64,000 nucleotides of DNA, from the NCBI GenBank assembly GCA_951813605.1, contig OX638379.1, positions 3,652,062-3,716,061 on the forward strand. The letters are read 5' to 3'. The position numbers were made by a program, and so were the translations under genes. Positions 34,927 through 43,550 of this stretch are shown one piece after another; position 1 is the stretch's first letter, and the number at the start of each line of letters is the position of its first letter. Source of the stretch: an uncultured Bryobacterales bacterium. GTDB taxonomy: Bacteria; Acidobacteriota; Terriglobia; Bryobacterales; UBA6623. The notes beneath the pieces are model-generated. The model was not told the origin of the DNA. It made no database searches and saw nothing but the letters and a program-made list of their open reading frames with translations.

Positions 34927-36381
34927 ATGATTCTGGAGCTTTCTTCGATTCGCAAGCGATTTGGCGGCGTGCATGCCTTGCGGGACGGATCGCTCAGCGT
35001 AAGGCCCGGGCAGGTGCATGCCCTCATCGGCGAGAACGGGGCGGGCAAGTCAACCCTCGTCAAGATCGTGGCCGGCATGCTGCGCCGCGATGGCGGCGAC
35101 ATGCGCTGGAAGGGTCGCAGTGTGGATTTCCACCGGTCTGCGGAAGCGCACGCGGTGGGCATTCGCATGGTGCATCAGGAATCCCTGCTCGCGCCCCACC
35201 TGACCGTCGCTGAGAACGTCTTCCTCGGCCGGGAGCCTTTGAAAAGCGCATTCCTCGACGAAGCCGCGATGGCGCACAAGACGGCGAGCATTCTCGAAGA
35301 GCACCGGTTCCCGCTGCAAGCGGACTGGAAGGTGGCGAAGCTGGCGCCCGCCCACAAGCAAATCGTCGAGATCTGCCGCGCGCTGCACGGCGACCCGTCG
35401 CTGCTAATGTTCGACGAGCCGACATCGTCCCTATCCGACGCGGAGGCAACCGAGGTGTTCCGTATCGTGCGGCAGCTGCGCGAGAAGGGCATCGGCATCG
35501 TCTACATCACGCACCGGCTGGCCGAATTGCAGGAGATCGCGGATCAGATCACGATCCTGCGGGATGGCGAGACCGTCCACAGTTGCCCGGCAAGCGAGAC
35601 CACGACTCAGGAGATCGTGCGCCACATGGTGGGCCGGAACGTCGCAGCGGTCTATTTCCGGGATAAGCAGCCTCCCGGCGAGGAGCGCCTGAAGGTCGAC
35701 CTGCCCGGTGTCGCGTTCGAACTGAGGGCGGGCGAAATCCTAGGCGTGGCCGGATTGGTCGGCGCGGGCCGGACCAAGGTGTGCGAGACGCTGTTCGGGA
35801 TCACTCCCGCCCCGCCCGGGTCGATCTCTGTCAACGGAGAGCCGTGCGACATCCGCTCCCCGCTCGACGCCGTCGAGGCGGGCATCGCCCTCGTCACGGA
35901 GGACCGCCAGGAAACCGGCCTGGCTGTCAGGCTGCCGGTTCGCACGAATATCACGCTGGCCAACCTCGACGCCGTCTGCGCCGGAAGCGTCGTGCACAGC
36001 GGCAGGGAGCGACGGGTGGCCGAAGATTACCGGAAGAGGCTGCAGATACGAGCCGACGCTACGGAGCAGAGCGCCCGTCAGCTCAGCGGAGGCAATCAGC
36101 AGAAGGTCGTCATCGCGAAGTGGCTGTTCCGCGACACCAACGTCGTTCTGTTCGACGAGCCGACGCGAGGCATCGACGTCGGCGCCAAGGCGGAGGTCTT
36201 CGCCCTGATGGACAAGATGGCGAGGGAAGGCAAGGCGATCCTGATGGTCAGTTCCGAGCTGCCCGAGCTCCTGCAGGTCGCCGACCGCATCCTCGTCATG
36301 CGAGAAGGCTCCATGGTCGCCGAGCTGCCGCGTGAAACCACGCAGCAGGAAATCATGCACCACGCAGCGGTGGGGCACTAG
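34927..36381 (+). CDS. Sugar ABC transporter ATP-binding protein (RbsA/MglA type)
   Basis: The 484-residue protein is a fused double nucleotide-binding domain. The first half has Walker A GENGAGKST (about 37-45) and Walker B LLMFDEPTSSL. The second half has the degenerate Walker A GLVGAGRTKVCE, signature LSGGNQQKV and Walker B VVLFDEPTRGIDVG. This asymmetry is typical of the ribose/galactose (CUT2) importers. The permease follows 17 bases downstream. No periplasmic sugar-binding protein gene is next to them. Confidence 0.93.
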   Translation: MILELSSIRKRFGGVHALRDGSLSVRPGQVHALIGENGAGKSTLVKIVAGMLRRDGGDMRWKGRSVDFHRSAEAHAVGIRMVHQESLLAPHLTVAENVFLGREPLKSAFLDEAAMAHKTASILEEHRFPLQADWKVAKLAPAHKQIVEICRALHGDPSLLMFDEPTSSLSDAEATEVFRIVRQLREKGIGIVYITHRLAELQEIADQITILRDGETVHSCPASETTTQEIVRHMVGRNVAAVYFRDKQPPGEERLKVDLPGVAFELRAGEILGVAGLVGAGRTKVCETLFGITPAPPGSISVNGEPCDIRSPLDAVEAGIALVTEDRQETGLAVRLPVRTNITLANLDAVCAGSVVHSGRERRVAEDYRKRLQIRADATEQSARQLSGGNQQKVVIAKWLFRDTNVVLFDEPTRGIDVGAKAEVFALMDKMAREGKAILMVSSELPELLQVADRILVMREGSMVAELPRETTQQEIMHHAAVGH

Positions 36382-36398
36382 GCGGGGGGATTGACGCG

Positions 36399-37340
36399 AT
36401 GCGCTTGGGAAGCGGAGTGCTGCAGAAGTTCCTGCCGTTCATCAGCCTAGCGCTGCTTTTCGTGATTCTCTCGATCGCCTCGCCGTACTTCTTGACGACG
36501 ACGAACCTCGCCAGCGTGATCCGGCAGACCGCCGTGATCAACATCATGGCTCTGGGCATGACCCTGGTCATCGTGTCGGGGGGCATCGACCTTTCGGTCG
36601 GCTCGATCCTAGCGTTCTCGGGAGTGATCGGGACGATGACCATGGTGAACGGCGGCTCGGTTCCGCTGGGAATCGCGGCCGGCATCGCCGGCGGCACACT
36701 CTGGGGCTGCGCGAACGGGCTGATGGTCTCTAAGTTGCGCCTTCCGCCATTCATCGTCACGCTGGGCACCCTGGGCATCGTGCGCGGACTGACGCTTGTG
36801 ATTTCAGGTGGCCTGCCCGTCGTCGGCCTCCCCAAGGCCCACGGATTCCTCGGAGAGGGCACCGTGGGCCCGGTGCCCTTCGTGCTTCTCATCCTGGTCG
36901 GCTGCGCGATCGTGACGCACTTCGCCATGCGCTCCACCAAGCTCGGCCGCTACACCTACGCTATTGGCAGCAACGAGGCAGCCGCGGTATACGCCGGCAT
37001 TCCTGTCGCGCGTTACAAGGTGGCGATCTACGCAATCTGCGGTATGCTGACCGGCCTGGCGGGGATGATCGAGACTTCCCGCTTGATGACGGGCCAGCCG
37101 ACCGCCGGCGTGTCTTACGAGTTGCAAGTGATAGCGGCGGTTGTGATCGGAGGCGGCAGCCTGGCGGGAGGCGAGGGAACCGTGATCGGCACGCTCATCG
37201 GGGCCTTCATCATGGGGCTGCTGTCGAACGGCAGCGACCTGCTCGGTGTCAACCCGTACTGGCAGCAGGTAATCATCGGAGCCGTGATCATCTTGGCCGT
37301 GGCTCTGGACGAAGCTCGCAAGCGGCGCTTCTCCACATAG
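36399..37340 (+). CDS. Sugar ABC transporter permease (RbsC type)
   Basis: The 313-residue protein has about nine hydrophobic helices. It carries the CUT2 permease signatures GMTLVIVSGGIDLSVGSILAFSG and YTYAIGSNEAAAVYAGIPV (the coupling-helix EAA-like loop). GGGSLAGGEGTVIGTLIGA is the C-terminal conserved block. It forms the membrane channel for the preceding ATPase. The imported sugar is not known; a pentose or hexose is expected of the family. Confidence 0.93.
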   Translation: MRLGSGVLQKFLPFISLALLFVILSIASPYFLTTTNLASVIRQTAVINIMALGMTLVIVSGGIDLSVGSILAFSGVIGTMTMVNGGSVPLGIAAGIAGGTLWGCANGLMVSKLRLPPFIVTLGTLGIVRGLTLVISGGLPVVGLPKAHGFLGEGTVGPVPFVLLILVGCAIVTHFAMRSTKLGRYTYAIGSNEAAAVYAGIPVARYKVAIYAICGMLTGLAGMIETSRLMTGQPTAGVSYELQVIAAVVIGGGSLAGGEGTVIGTLIGAFIMGLLSNGSDLLGVNPYWQQVIIGAVIILAVALDEARKRRFST

Positions 37341-37646
37341 CAAGGGCGTGCGCCGGGGAGCCCGGCCGTTGCGAGACGGGATGCCGTCATCACAGCCGGT
37401 AGTCCCGAGGGCATCGCGAACCCGGAACGCGACTCCTCAGGAGCTGTCGGTGCACACGGCTGCGCCGCGGGCCGAAGAAGCCGGCGGGCCTGCGCGACAA
37501 CCGGCGTTTGGCAAGCCAAGCTCCGCAGTTGTCCCTATTCCCTCGTCGAGTTCGTTGCCAGAACGGCTCAGAGGCTCTCCATCCTGCCAATGGAGTTCCT
37601 AGATCGATGGCTGCACGCGACCCGACTGGGTCCAAGAGATCACAGA
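37341..37646. other. Intergenic region, nothing recognised
   Basis: About 300 bases lie between the convergent permease and SNF2 genes. Both strands have short Arg-rich frames only. I see no hairpin followed by a T-run. Confidence 0.5.
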
Positions 37647-40600
37647 TCAACCGCCGCGGATGAGGGCCAGAAGCTCGTCGGCCGTCATCTTGCCGCTCAT
37701 GTCGGCACCCTTCAGTAGGCTGTTGGCCAGGTCGCGCTTGGAAGCGTGGAGGTCGACGATCTTCTCCTCAATCGTGTCTTTCATGACGAACCGGTAAATC
37801 GTCACCGGACGGGTCTGGCCGATTCGGTGCGCACGGTCCGACGCTTGATCCTCCACGGCGGGGTTCCACCAAGGGTCCAGATGCAGCACGTAGTCGGCCG
37901 CTGTCAGATTCAGGCCCTGACCTCCGGCCCTGAGGCTGATCAGGAAGAGATCTCCCTCCCCGGCTTGAAACGCGTCAACCTCTCGCTTGCGCTGCTGCAA
38001 GGGCGTGCTGCCGTCCAAGTAGCGGTAGGCAATGCCGTGGCGTCCGAGAAACGAGCGCACGATCTTGAGGTGGTCGACGAACTGGCTGAACACGAGTGCT
38101 TTGTGACCGCCGGCGATCAAATCAGCCATCGTGTAGCCGAAACTCTCGAGCTTCGAACCGGCCAGTTCCAAATCGGGGGCGATCAGCCTCGGATGGCAGC
38201 AAGCACGGCGGAGCTTCATGATCTCGGCAAGAATGCGAATGTGCCCGCGCCCGGCGACAGTGCCTTCCCCCGCAACGCTCGCTACCGCTCGCTGCCGCAC
38301 CGCCTCGTACAGTGCTCGTTCCTCGTGCGACATTTCCACCCGAATGGTGATCTCGGTACGCGATGGAAGCTCGTCAAGGACGGCCGACTTTGTCCTGCGG
38401 AGGATGAACGGCTGGATCAAGCGCCTCAGCCGGCTCTTGGAGTCGGTCCTGCCTGCCTGATGGATAGGAACGCCGAACCGCTTGCTAAACGAGTCCGAGG
38501 AGCCGAGAAGCCCGGGATTGATGAAGTGGAACAGGTTCCAGAGCTCGCCCAGGTGGTTTTCGATCGGCGTACCCGTCGTGATCATCCGGAACGACCCGTT
38601 CAGCCTCATCGCCGCGCGCGATCGCTGCGTGTCCCGGTTCTTGATGGCCTGAGCCTCGTCGAGCACGATGGTTTCCCATTCCACGTCGGCGAGCCTGTCG
38701 GCCTCCTGGCGCAACAGGCCGTAGCTGCAGACCATCACGTCATACGGGGCAAGCCCCTCGAGCATCTTCGCTCGGTTTCCCTGCCCGAACAGGAACGGGT
38801 TCAGCGTAGGGGTGAAACGTCGCGCCTCGTCGATCCAATTCGGGCAGACCGACGTCGGCGCCACGACGAGCGCTGGCCCGGCAGGTGCCCGTGCGAGAGC
38901 CACGGCAAGGGCCTGCAGCGTTTTTCCGAGCCCCATGTCGTCGGCGAGGCAAGCGCCGCCCCCACAAGCGGCGAGCCGTGCCGCCCAGCGGAACCCCTGC
39001 ACCTGGTAGTCGCGCAGGTCGGCCTGCAGCGTGGAGGGCACCTTGGGATCGAGCGCTTGCGCCGCCCGGAATCGACCGATTCGCGCCGCCCACTCGCGGC
39101 CGGCGTCTACCGAGCCGGCCTCCTCAATCAACGCTTCCAAGGCGTGCGCCCGGGAAGCATGGAAACGCAGGCCCTTGCCGTGACGGTCGACGAATGCAGC
39201 AAGCTCATCGACGCGCCGGCGGAACCGGTCCGTCAGGGCGACGAACTCCGTTTCTCCCACCGGCAGGAAGCGGCCGTCCGTCGCCTCGATCCGATCCAGC
39301 AGCTCCCGCAAGCCCATGACCAGGCCGGAATCCGTCACAAGGTCGCCCTCGATCTTGAACCAGTCGCGCGACTTGCGGATCTTCAGCGACAGCCGGTCCG
39401 GAGACGCTCGATGCTTGATCTTCAGCGACTCGCCCTGCGGCCAGCGAACGTTGACCTTGCCCCCTAGCAGGTGCAACTCCTCGAGGAGTTCCAGGCATGC
39501 CAATGGATCCGGCAGGGTCCATGCGGTGCCATCCCAACTCGCATGGTGAAGAGACGGACAGGCCGATACCGCCCGCTCGAACCGTCGCACTTCCTCGGGC
39601 CGGTCCCGGCGCGTCCGTGCCCGGCGCCGGCTCACGATGGCAAATACCACCTCGCCCCCCTTGCCGGGTGTGTACGTGGGCCCTTCGCCGACGAACGGCT
39701 GCACGAGCGGCTCGACCCGCAGGCCTTCCTCGTACGGCGTGAGGCAGAAGTGCGCCGTCGCATCGGATTCCACGTCCTGGGCGTCCGAGTCACCGCCTGC
39801 AATGTCGGAGTGAACAGTGACGAGCGAGCTCACCGACGAGACGGCTCTCACGATCCTGTCTTTGGAACTGGCGGGCACCACCAAGCCATCCTCCCCGAGC
39901 AGGGAGAAGATCTCCCTGTGCTTCTCGCCGAAGGTAGTGACGGCCAGGCGCGTCCGGGTCTCGAGCACGGCCTTGACACCGCTGCGCTCGGGCGGGGCAG
40001 GAATCAGCTTGATCCGCACTTCCTGCCCGTGGGTCGCGACGCGCAGTTGGGGTTCCGCTTGCACGACCTCGACTCGCGTGGACGGATCGTCCGCTCGGAA
40101 CACGAGCGGATGCCCGACGAGCGGGTCCAACGCCCTCGAGACCAGCAGGTTGTATTGCGCCCGGCTGCGCCAGATATAGAGGTCGATGGCTTCGCAAATC
40201 CTCAGGTCCTGCGCTGTCATGAATGCAGTCTTCGTCCGCTTGTGGAGTCTCTTGAGCGACACGGCCCTTCCGCGGGTCCACTTCCCGGTCTTGCTTAGCT
40301 TCTGCTCGAAAGGCAGCAAGGCCTCGGGACGGTCGGTGCCTCTGAGCCGCCAGGTCAGCCTGGAGGCGGACTTCGCGGGCTTGCGACGCCTTTGGACGAC
40401 CTCGCTCAACTGCTCTAGGGCCGCAAGGCTTCTTTCCCAAGGGGGCTCCTCGCGGATCGTGTCGAAAATGGGCGCGCTTCCCATCTCCCGATGGTTCTTG
40501 GGTGGGGCATCGCTAGCGGCTTCCTCCGGGCGCAACTTTCCTAGCAATCGGGCGAATTCGGCTGCCACCCAGTAATAGCCGCCCTCTTCGGCTTTGCGCT

Positions 40601-41783
40601 TCATGCGTCGAATCGACGCGACCTCCTGCCCGGCCGCCTCCGGGTCCACCCAGCAGAGCGCAGTGAGCATGAACAACTGATGGACAATCGGCTCGGATTC
40701 GATGCGATCGATCTGACCGGAAAGCTCGCCGGCACGCTGGGTCTTGCCCTCCGCGAAGTCGGCGGCACATCGGAGCGCCACGAGTAGCGCGAGATCTTCG
40801 GGTCGCTTGCGAAGCGCCATCTCAATGTATTTCCGGGCCTTCGGTACCGGACCTTGGTTTGCTTTGCCCAGCAGAGCAAGGAAATAGAAGGCGCCGGCCG
40901 GCGGGTCCAGCACGATGTCGCGTTTTCGCGTCAGCTTCCTGATTTGCGTGATGGCTGATTCGAAATGGCGGACCGCGGTCTCCCGGTCGCCGCGCACGCA
41001 ACGTTCGCAGCCTCGCAAGAGCTGGGAATTCACGTTGTCGGTGGGCATCCATTCCAATGCGCGATCCAAGTCGCCCGCCAGCAAGTCGTGCGTCGCGATC
41101 AGCCGCCTGCGCCCCAGTTGCTCATCCGATTCGTCTTCGAGCGCTCTCAAGAGGTCGACCATATCGTCCGCAGGCGACAGGTACCGGTGGGCGCGCGAAA
41201 CCAGCTGCCGGAGCACGGTGTCGCGGATAAGGGCGGCTCTCGACTTCACCCATTCCGCGTCAAATGGATTGTTGAATATCTGCTCGTACAGATTCACCAA
41301 GGGCCGAATGGCGAACGTTCCGCTCCACGCGTGAAGCAGCTCTTCGAACTGCTCGGGCTTGTTACGGTGGATCGCGATACGAAGTGCCTCGGCGAGATCC
41401 AATTGCCTGTAGCTGTAGTAGTAGTCGCCGACCGTATGCGGTCGACCCGGAATCGAGCTGTCCGCAACGTCCACCCAGCGGGCGAATCGTCCCCCGCGAG
41501 CGACTTCGCGGGCAATCAGCTCTGCGACCTCCTCGCTGCCTCGAAGTCGTCGATCGAACTCCACAAGGAGACCCTTGTCGAGCAAGTCGCGGAAGTGGCG
41601 CCGCGCAGTGGTTCGGGTGAATTCCCTCCCGTTCGCGGTGCGGCAGCCGGCTTTGTTGGCGCATGCGATCAGGTCGCTCCGAGACACTGAGCGCTTGAGC
41701 ACCGACAGGATCTCGACCATGGCGCCGGGCACAGGCGGCAACGACGCGTACGCTGCGAACAGCTTCTTCTGCTTCGCGCTCAC
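37647..41783 (-). CDS. Large SNF2/Swi2-family DEAD/H ATPase
   Basis: At 1378 residues this is one of the largest products in the window. The C-terminal 480 or so residues hold the two RecA-like lobes. These are ADDMGLGKTLQALAVALA (motif I), VLDEAQAIKNRDT (DEAQ box), TGTPIENHLGELW (III), LISLRAGGQGLNLTAADYV and DRAHRIGQ (V and VI). The N-terminal 800 or so residues include a helix-turn-helix-like start (ANKAGCRTANGREFTRTTARRHF) and a TPR-like helical region (about 230-420). A beta-rich region with WPQGESLKIKHR precedes the motor. It likely remodels nucleoprotein or acts in DNA repair or defence; no partner genes are adjacent. Confidence 0.9.
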   Translation of the reverse strand: MSAKQKKLFAAYASLPPVPGAMVEILSVLKRSVSRSDLIACANKAGCRTANGREFTRTTARRHFRDLLDKGLLVEFDRRLRGSEEVAELIAREVARGGRFARWVDVADSSIPGRPHTVGDYYYSYRQLDLAEALRIAIHRNKPEQFEELLHAWSGTFAIRPLVNLYEQIFNNPFDAEWVKSRAALIRDTVLRQLVSRAHRYLSPADDMVDLLRALEDESDEQLGRRRLIATHDLLAGDLDRALEWMPTDNVNSQLLRGCERCVRGDRETAVRHFESAITQIRKLTRKRDIVLDPPAGAFYFLALLGKANQGPVPKARKYIEMALRKRPEDLALLVALRCAADFAEGKTQRAGELSGQIDRIESEPIVHQLFMLTALCWVDPEAAGQEVASIRRMKRKAEEGGYYWVAAEFARLLGKLRPEEAASDAPPKNHREMGSAPIFDTIREEPPWERSLAALEQLSEVVQRRRKPAKSASRLTWRLRGTDRPEALLPFEQKLSKTGKWTRGRAVSLKRLHKRTKTAFMTAQDLRICEAIDLYIWRSRAQYNLLVSRALDPLVGHPLVFRADDPSTRVEVVQAEPQLRVATHGQEVRIKLIPAPPERSGVKAVLETRTRLAVTTFGEKHREIFSLLGEDGLVVPASSKDRIVRAVSSVSSLVTVHSDIAGGDSDAQDVESDATAHFCLTPYEEGLRVEPLVQPFVGEGPTYTPGKGGEVVFAIVSRRRARTRRDRPEEVRRFERAVSACPSLHHASWDGTAWTLPDPLACLELLEELHLLGGKVNVRWPQGESLKIKHRASPDRLSLKIRKSRDWFKIEGDLVTDSGLVMGLRELLDRIEATDGRFLPVGETEFVALTDRFRRRVDELAAFVDRHGKGLRFHASRAHALEALIEEAGSVDAGREWAARIGRFRAAQALDPKVPSTLQADLRDYQVQGFRWAARLAACGGGACLADDMGLGKTLQALAVALARAPAGPALVVAPTSVCPNWIDEARRFTPTLNPFLFGQGNRAKMLEGLAPYDVMVCSYGLLRQEADRLADVEWETIVLDEAQAIKNRDTQRSRAAMRLNGSFRMITTGTPIENHLGELWNLFHFINPGLLGSSDSFSKRFGVPIHQAGRTDSKSRLRRLIQPFILRRTKSAVLDELPSRTEITIRVEMSHEERALYEAVRQRAVASVAGEGTVAGRGHIRILAEIMKLRRACCHPRLIAPDLELAGSKLESFGYTMADLIAGGHKALVFSQFVDHLKIVRSFLGRHGIAYRYLDGSTPLQQRKREVDAFQAGEGDLFLISLRAGGQGLNLTAADYVLHLDPWWNPAVEDQASDRAHRIGQTRPVTIYRFVMKDTIEEKIVDLHASKRDLANSLLKGADMSGKMTADELLALIRGG

Positions 41784-42089
41784 CGGAAGTTCCTAAGATC
41801 GCCCTCTCGGCCGTGCGAGCGACACGAGCGGCGCGGGCTCCGCCCACCACCCCTGCCGGGCGAATTGTCGCTGGCTCGACGGATCGCCCGAGCCGCTGCG
41901 CCGTGCGGCGGGATTGCCGTTGACCGGACACGACGCAACTGCCGCGGCGAACGCCCCAAGAGAGTGTGTCCGCGTATGCGCGGAATCAACGTAGCGGGCT
42001 TGCCGACACTCGCACGCAAACCCCTAGCGCACAGGCTGCTTTCAGGTTATCAAGTGCGCGATTTCTATCGTCGAAGGAGCGTCGGCCCG
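41784..42089. other. Intergenic region, nothing recognised
   Basis: About 300 bases separate the SNF2 start from the end of the DUF1501 gene. They should hold the SNF2 promoter. I see no clear promoter elements, hairpin-plus-T-run or short gene. Confidence 0.5.
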
Positions 42090-43544
42090 TCACGCAAGCA
42101 ACTTCTCGATAACGCGACCGCCGACGTCTGTGAGCCGGAAGTCGCGGCCTTGGTGGCGGAATGTCAGCTTCGTGTGGTCCAGGCCGAGCAGGTGCAGGAT
42201 CGTCGCCTGCACGTCATGCACCTCGATCGGGTCCTTGGTGATAAAGAATCCCAGCTCGTCGACTCCCCCGATCGTCTGGCCAGCCTTGATGCCGCCGCCC
42301 GCAAACCATATCGGGAAGTTTTCCACATGGTGGTTGCGCCCGGGAAGTTCCTGGATCTCGCCCATCGGGGTGCGCCCGAACTCTCCGCCCCAGATCACGA
42401 GCGTGTCGTCAAGCAGCCCCCGCTGCTTGAGGTCCGTCACGAGAGCCGCCGAGGCGCGGTCAACGGCCAGCGAGACTTCGTCGAGCTTTTCGGCCAAGTT
42501 GTTCACGCGATTGCCGTGGTGGTCCCATCCCGTGTGATAAAGCTGGACAAATCGGGTTCCCCTCTCGAGCAGCCGACGAGCCACGAGGCAGTTGTTCGCG
42601 AAGTTGGATTCGCCCGGCACGGCTCCGTACAGGTCGAGCGTCGCCTGGCTCTCTGTGGACAGGTCCATGAGTTCCGGTCCGCTGGTCTGCATGCGGTGCG
42701 CCAGCTCGTAGGACGCGATGCGCGTCGAGATCTCCGGATCCCCGACCTCAGCGAGACGAGCCAAGTTGAGCTCGCGGATTGCGTTGACGCGGTCCGACTG
42801 CCGTCCGGTGGAGTACCCGGGAGGGCTCGAGAGATTCGGAATTGGGTCCGCCGACCGCAAGAACTCAACCCCTTGGAAGGTGGTCGGCAGGAAGCCGCTG
42901 CCCCAGATGTTGACTCCGCCCATCAGGTTCTGCTCGCCTGACCGGAGGACGACGAAGGCGGGAAGGTTCCGCGACTCGCTGCCCAGACCGTAGGTGATCC
43001 ACGAGCCCATGCTGGGGCGTCCGAAGCGCGTCGAGCCCGTGTTGAACACGAGCTTGGCCGGGGCGTGGTTGAAGTTCTCCGTCCGGAGCGTGTGGACCAA
43101 AGCGAGATCGTCCACGATCGAGGCCATGTGGGGGAAGACTTCCGACACCCAAGTGCCGGACTGGCCGTGCTGCCGGAAGTCGCGCTGCGGGCCCAGCAGC
43201 TTGGGGCGTTCCTTGGTGAACCGCTCCATGAACGCGAAGCGCTTGCCGTCGAGGAACGAGTCCGGCGTCGGCTGGCCGTCAAGTTTTCTGAGCTCTGGGC
43301 GCCAGAGCCATGTCTCGAACTGGCTCGGCGCGCCGGCCATGAACAGGTAGACGACCCGCTTGACCTTCGGGGCGAAGTGGGGAGCCCTCGGCACGAGCGG
43401 GTCGCGCAGATCGGGCCCCGCCGCCGCTCCAAAGCCGCGGCCTCCCATCAGGCCGCCGAGCGCGATGCCGCCGAGGCCGACGAAGCACTGGCTGTAAAAA
43501 TGCCGGCGCGTGACGTGCAGAAGTGTCTTTTCCTGAGGTGTCAT
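42090..43544 (-). CDS. DUF1501 family protein with Tat-like signal
   Basis: The 484-residue protein has a twin-arginine-like leader (TRRHFYSQCFVGLGGIALGG). The alkaline-phosphatase-like DUF1501 fold follows, with VVYLFMAGAPSQFETWL, STRFGRPSMGSWITYGLG, VIWGGEFGRTPMG and GRNHHVENFPIWFAGGG. DUF1501 genes almost always pair with a PSD1 (DUF1549/DUF1553) gene, as here, with the PSD1 gene six bases upstream on the same strand. The pair is thought to act on extracellular polymers, but its biochemistry is unknown. Confidence 0.92.
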   Translation of the reverse strand: MTPQEKTLLHVTRRHFYSQCFVGLGGIALGGLMGGRGFGAAAGPDLRDPLVPRAPHFAPKVKRVVYLFMAGAPSQFETWLWRPELRKLDGQPTPDSFLDGKRFAFMERFTKERPKLLGPQRDFRQHGQSGTWVSEVFPHMASIVDDLALVHTLRTENFNHAPAKLVFNTGSTRFGRPSMGSWITYGLGSESRNLPAFVVLRSGEQNLMGGVNIWGSGFLPTTFQGVEFLRSADPIPNLSSPPGYSTGRQSDRVNAIRELNLARLAEVGDPEISTRIASYELAHRMQTSGPELMDLSTESQATLDLYGAVPGESNFANNCLVARRLLERGTRFVQLYHTGWDHHGNRVNNLAEKLDEVSLAVDRASAALVTDLKQRGLLDDTLVIWGGEFGRTPMGEIQELPGRNHHVENFPIWFAGGGIKAGQTIGGVDELGFFITKDPIEVHDVQATILHLLGLDHTKLTFRHQGRDFRLTDVGGRVIEKLLA

Positions 43545-43550
43545 GGGGGA

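Noticed and set aside
37746..39467. 573-residue plus-strand frame opposite the SNF2 gene
   Set aside because: Antisense to the helicase motifs, Arg/His/Pro-rich, and no ribosome binding site.
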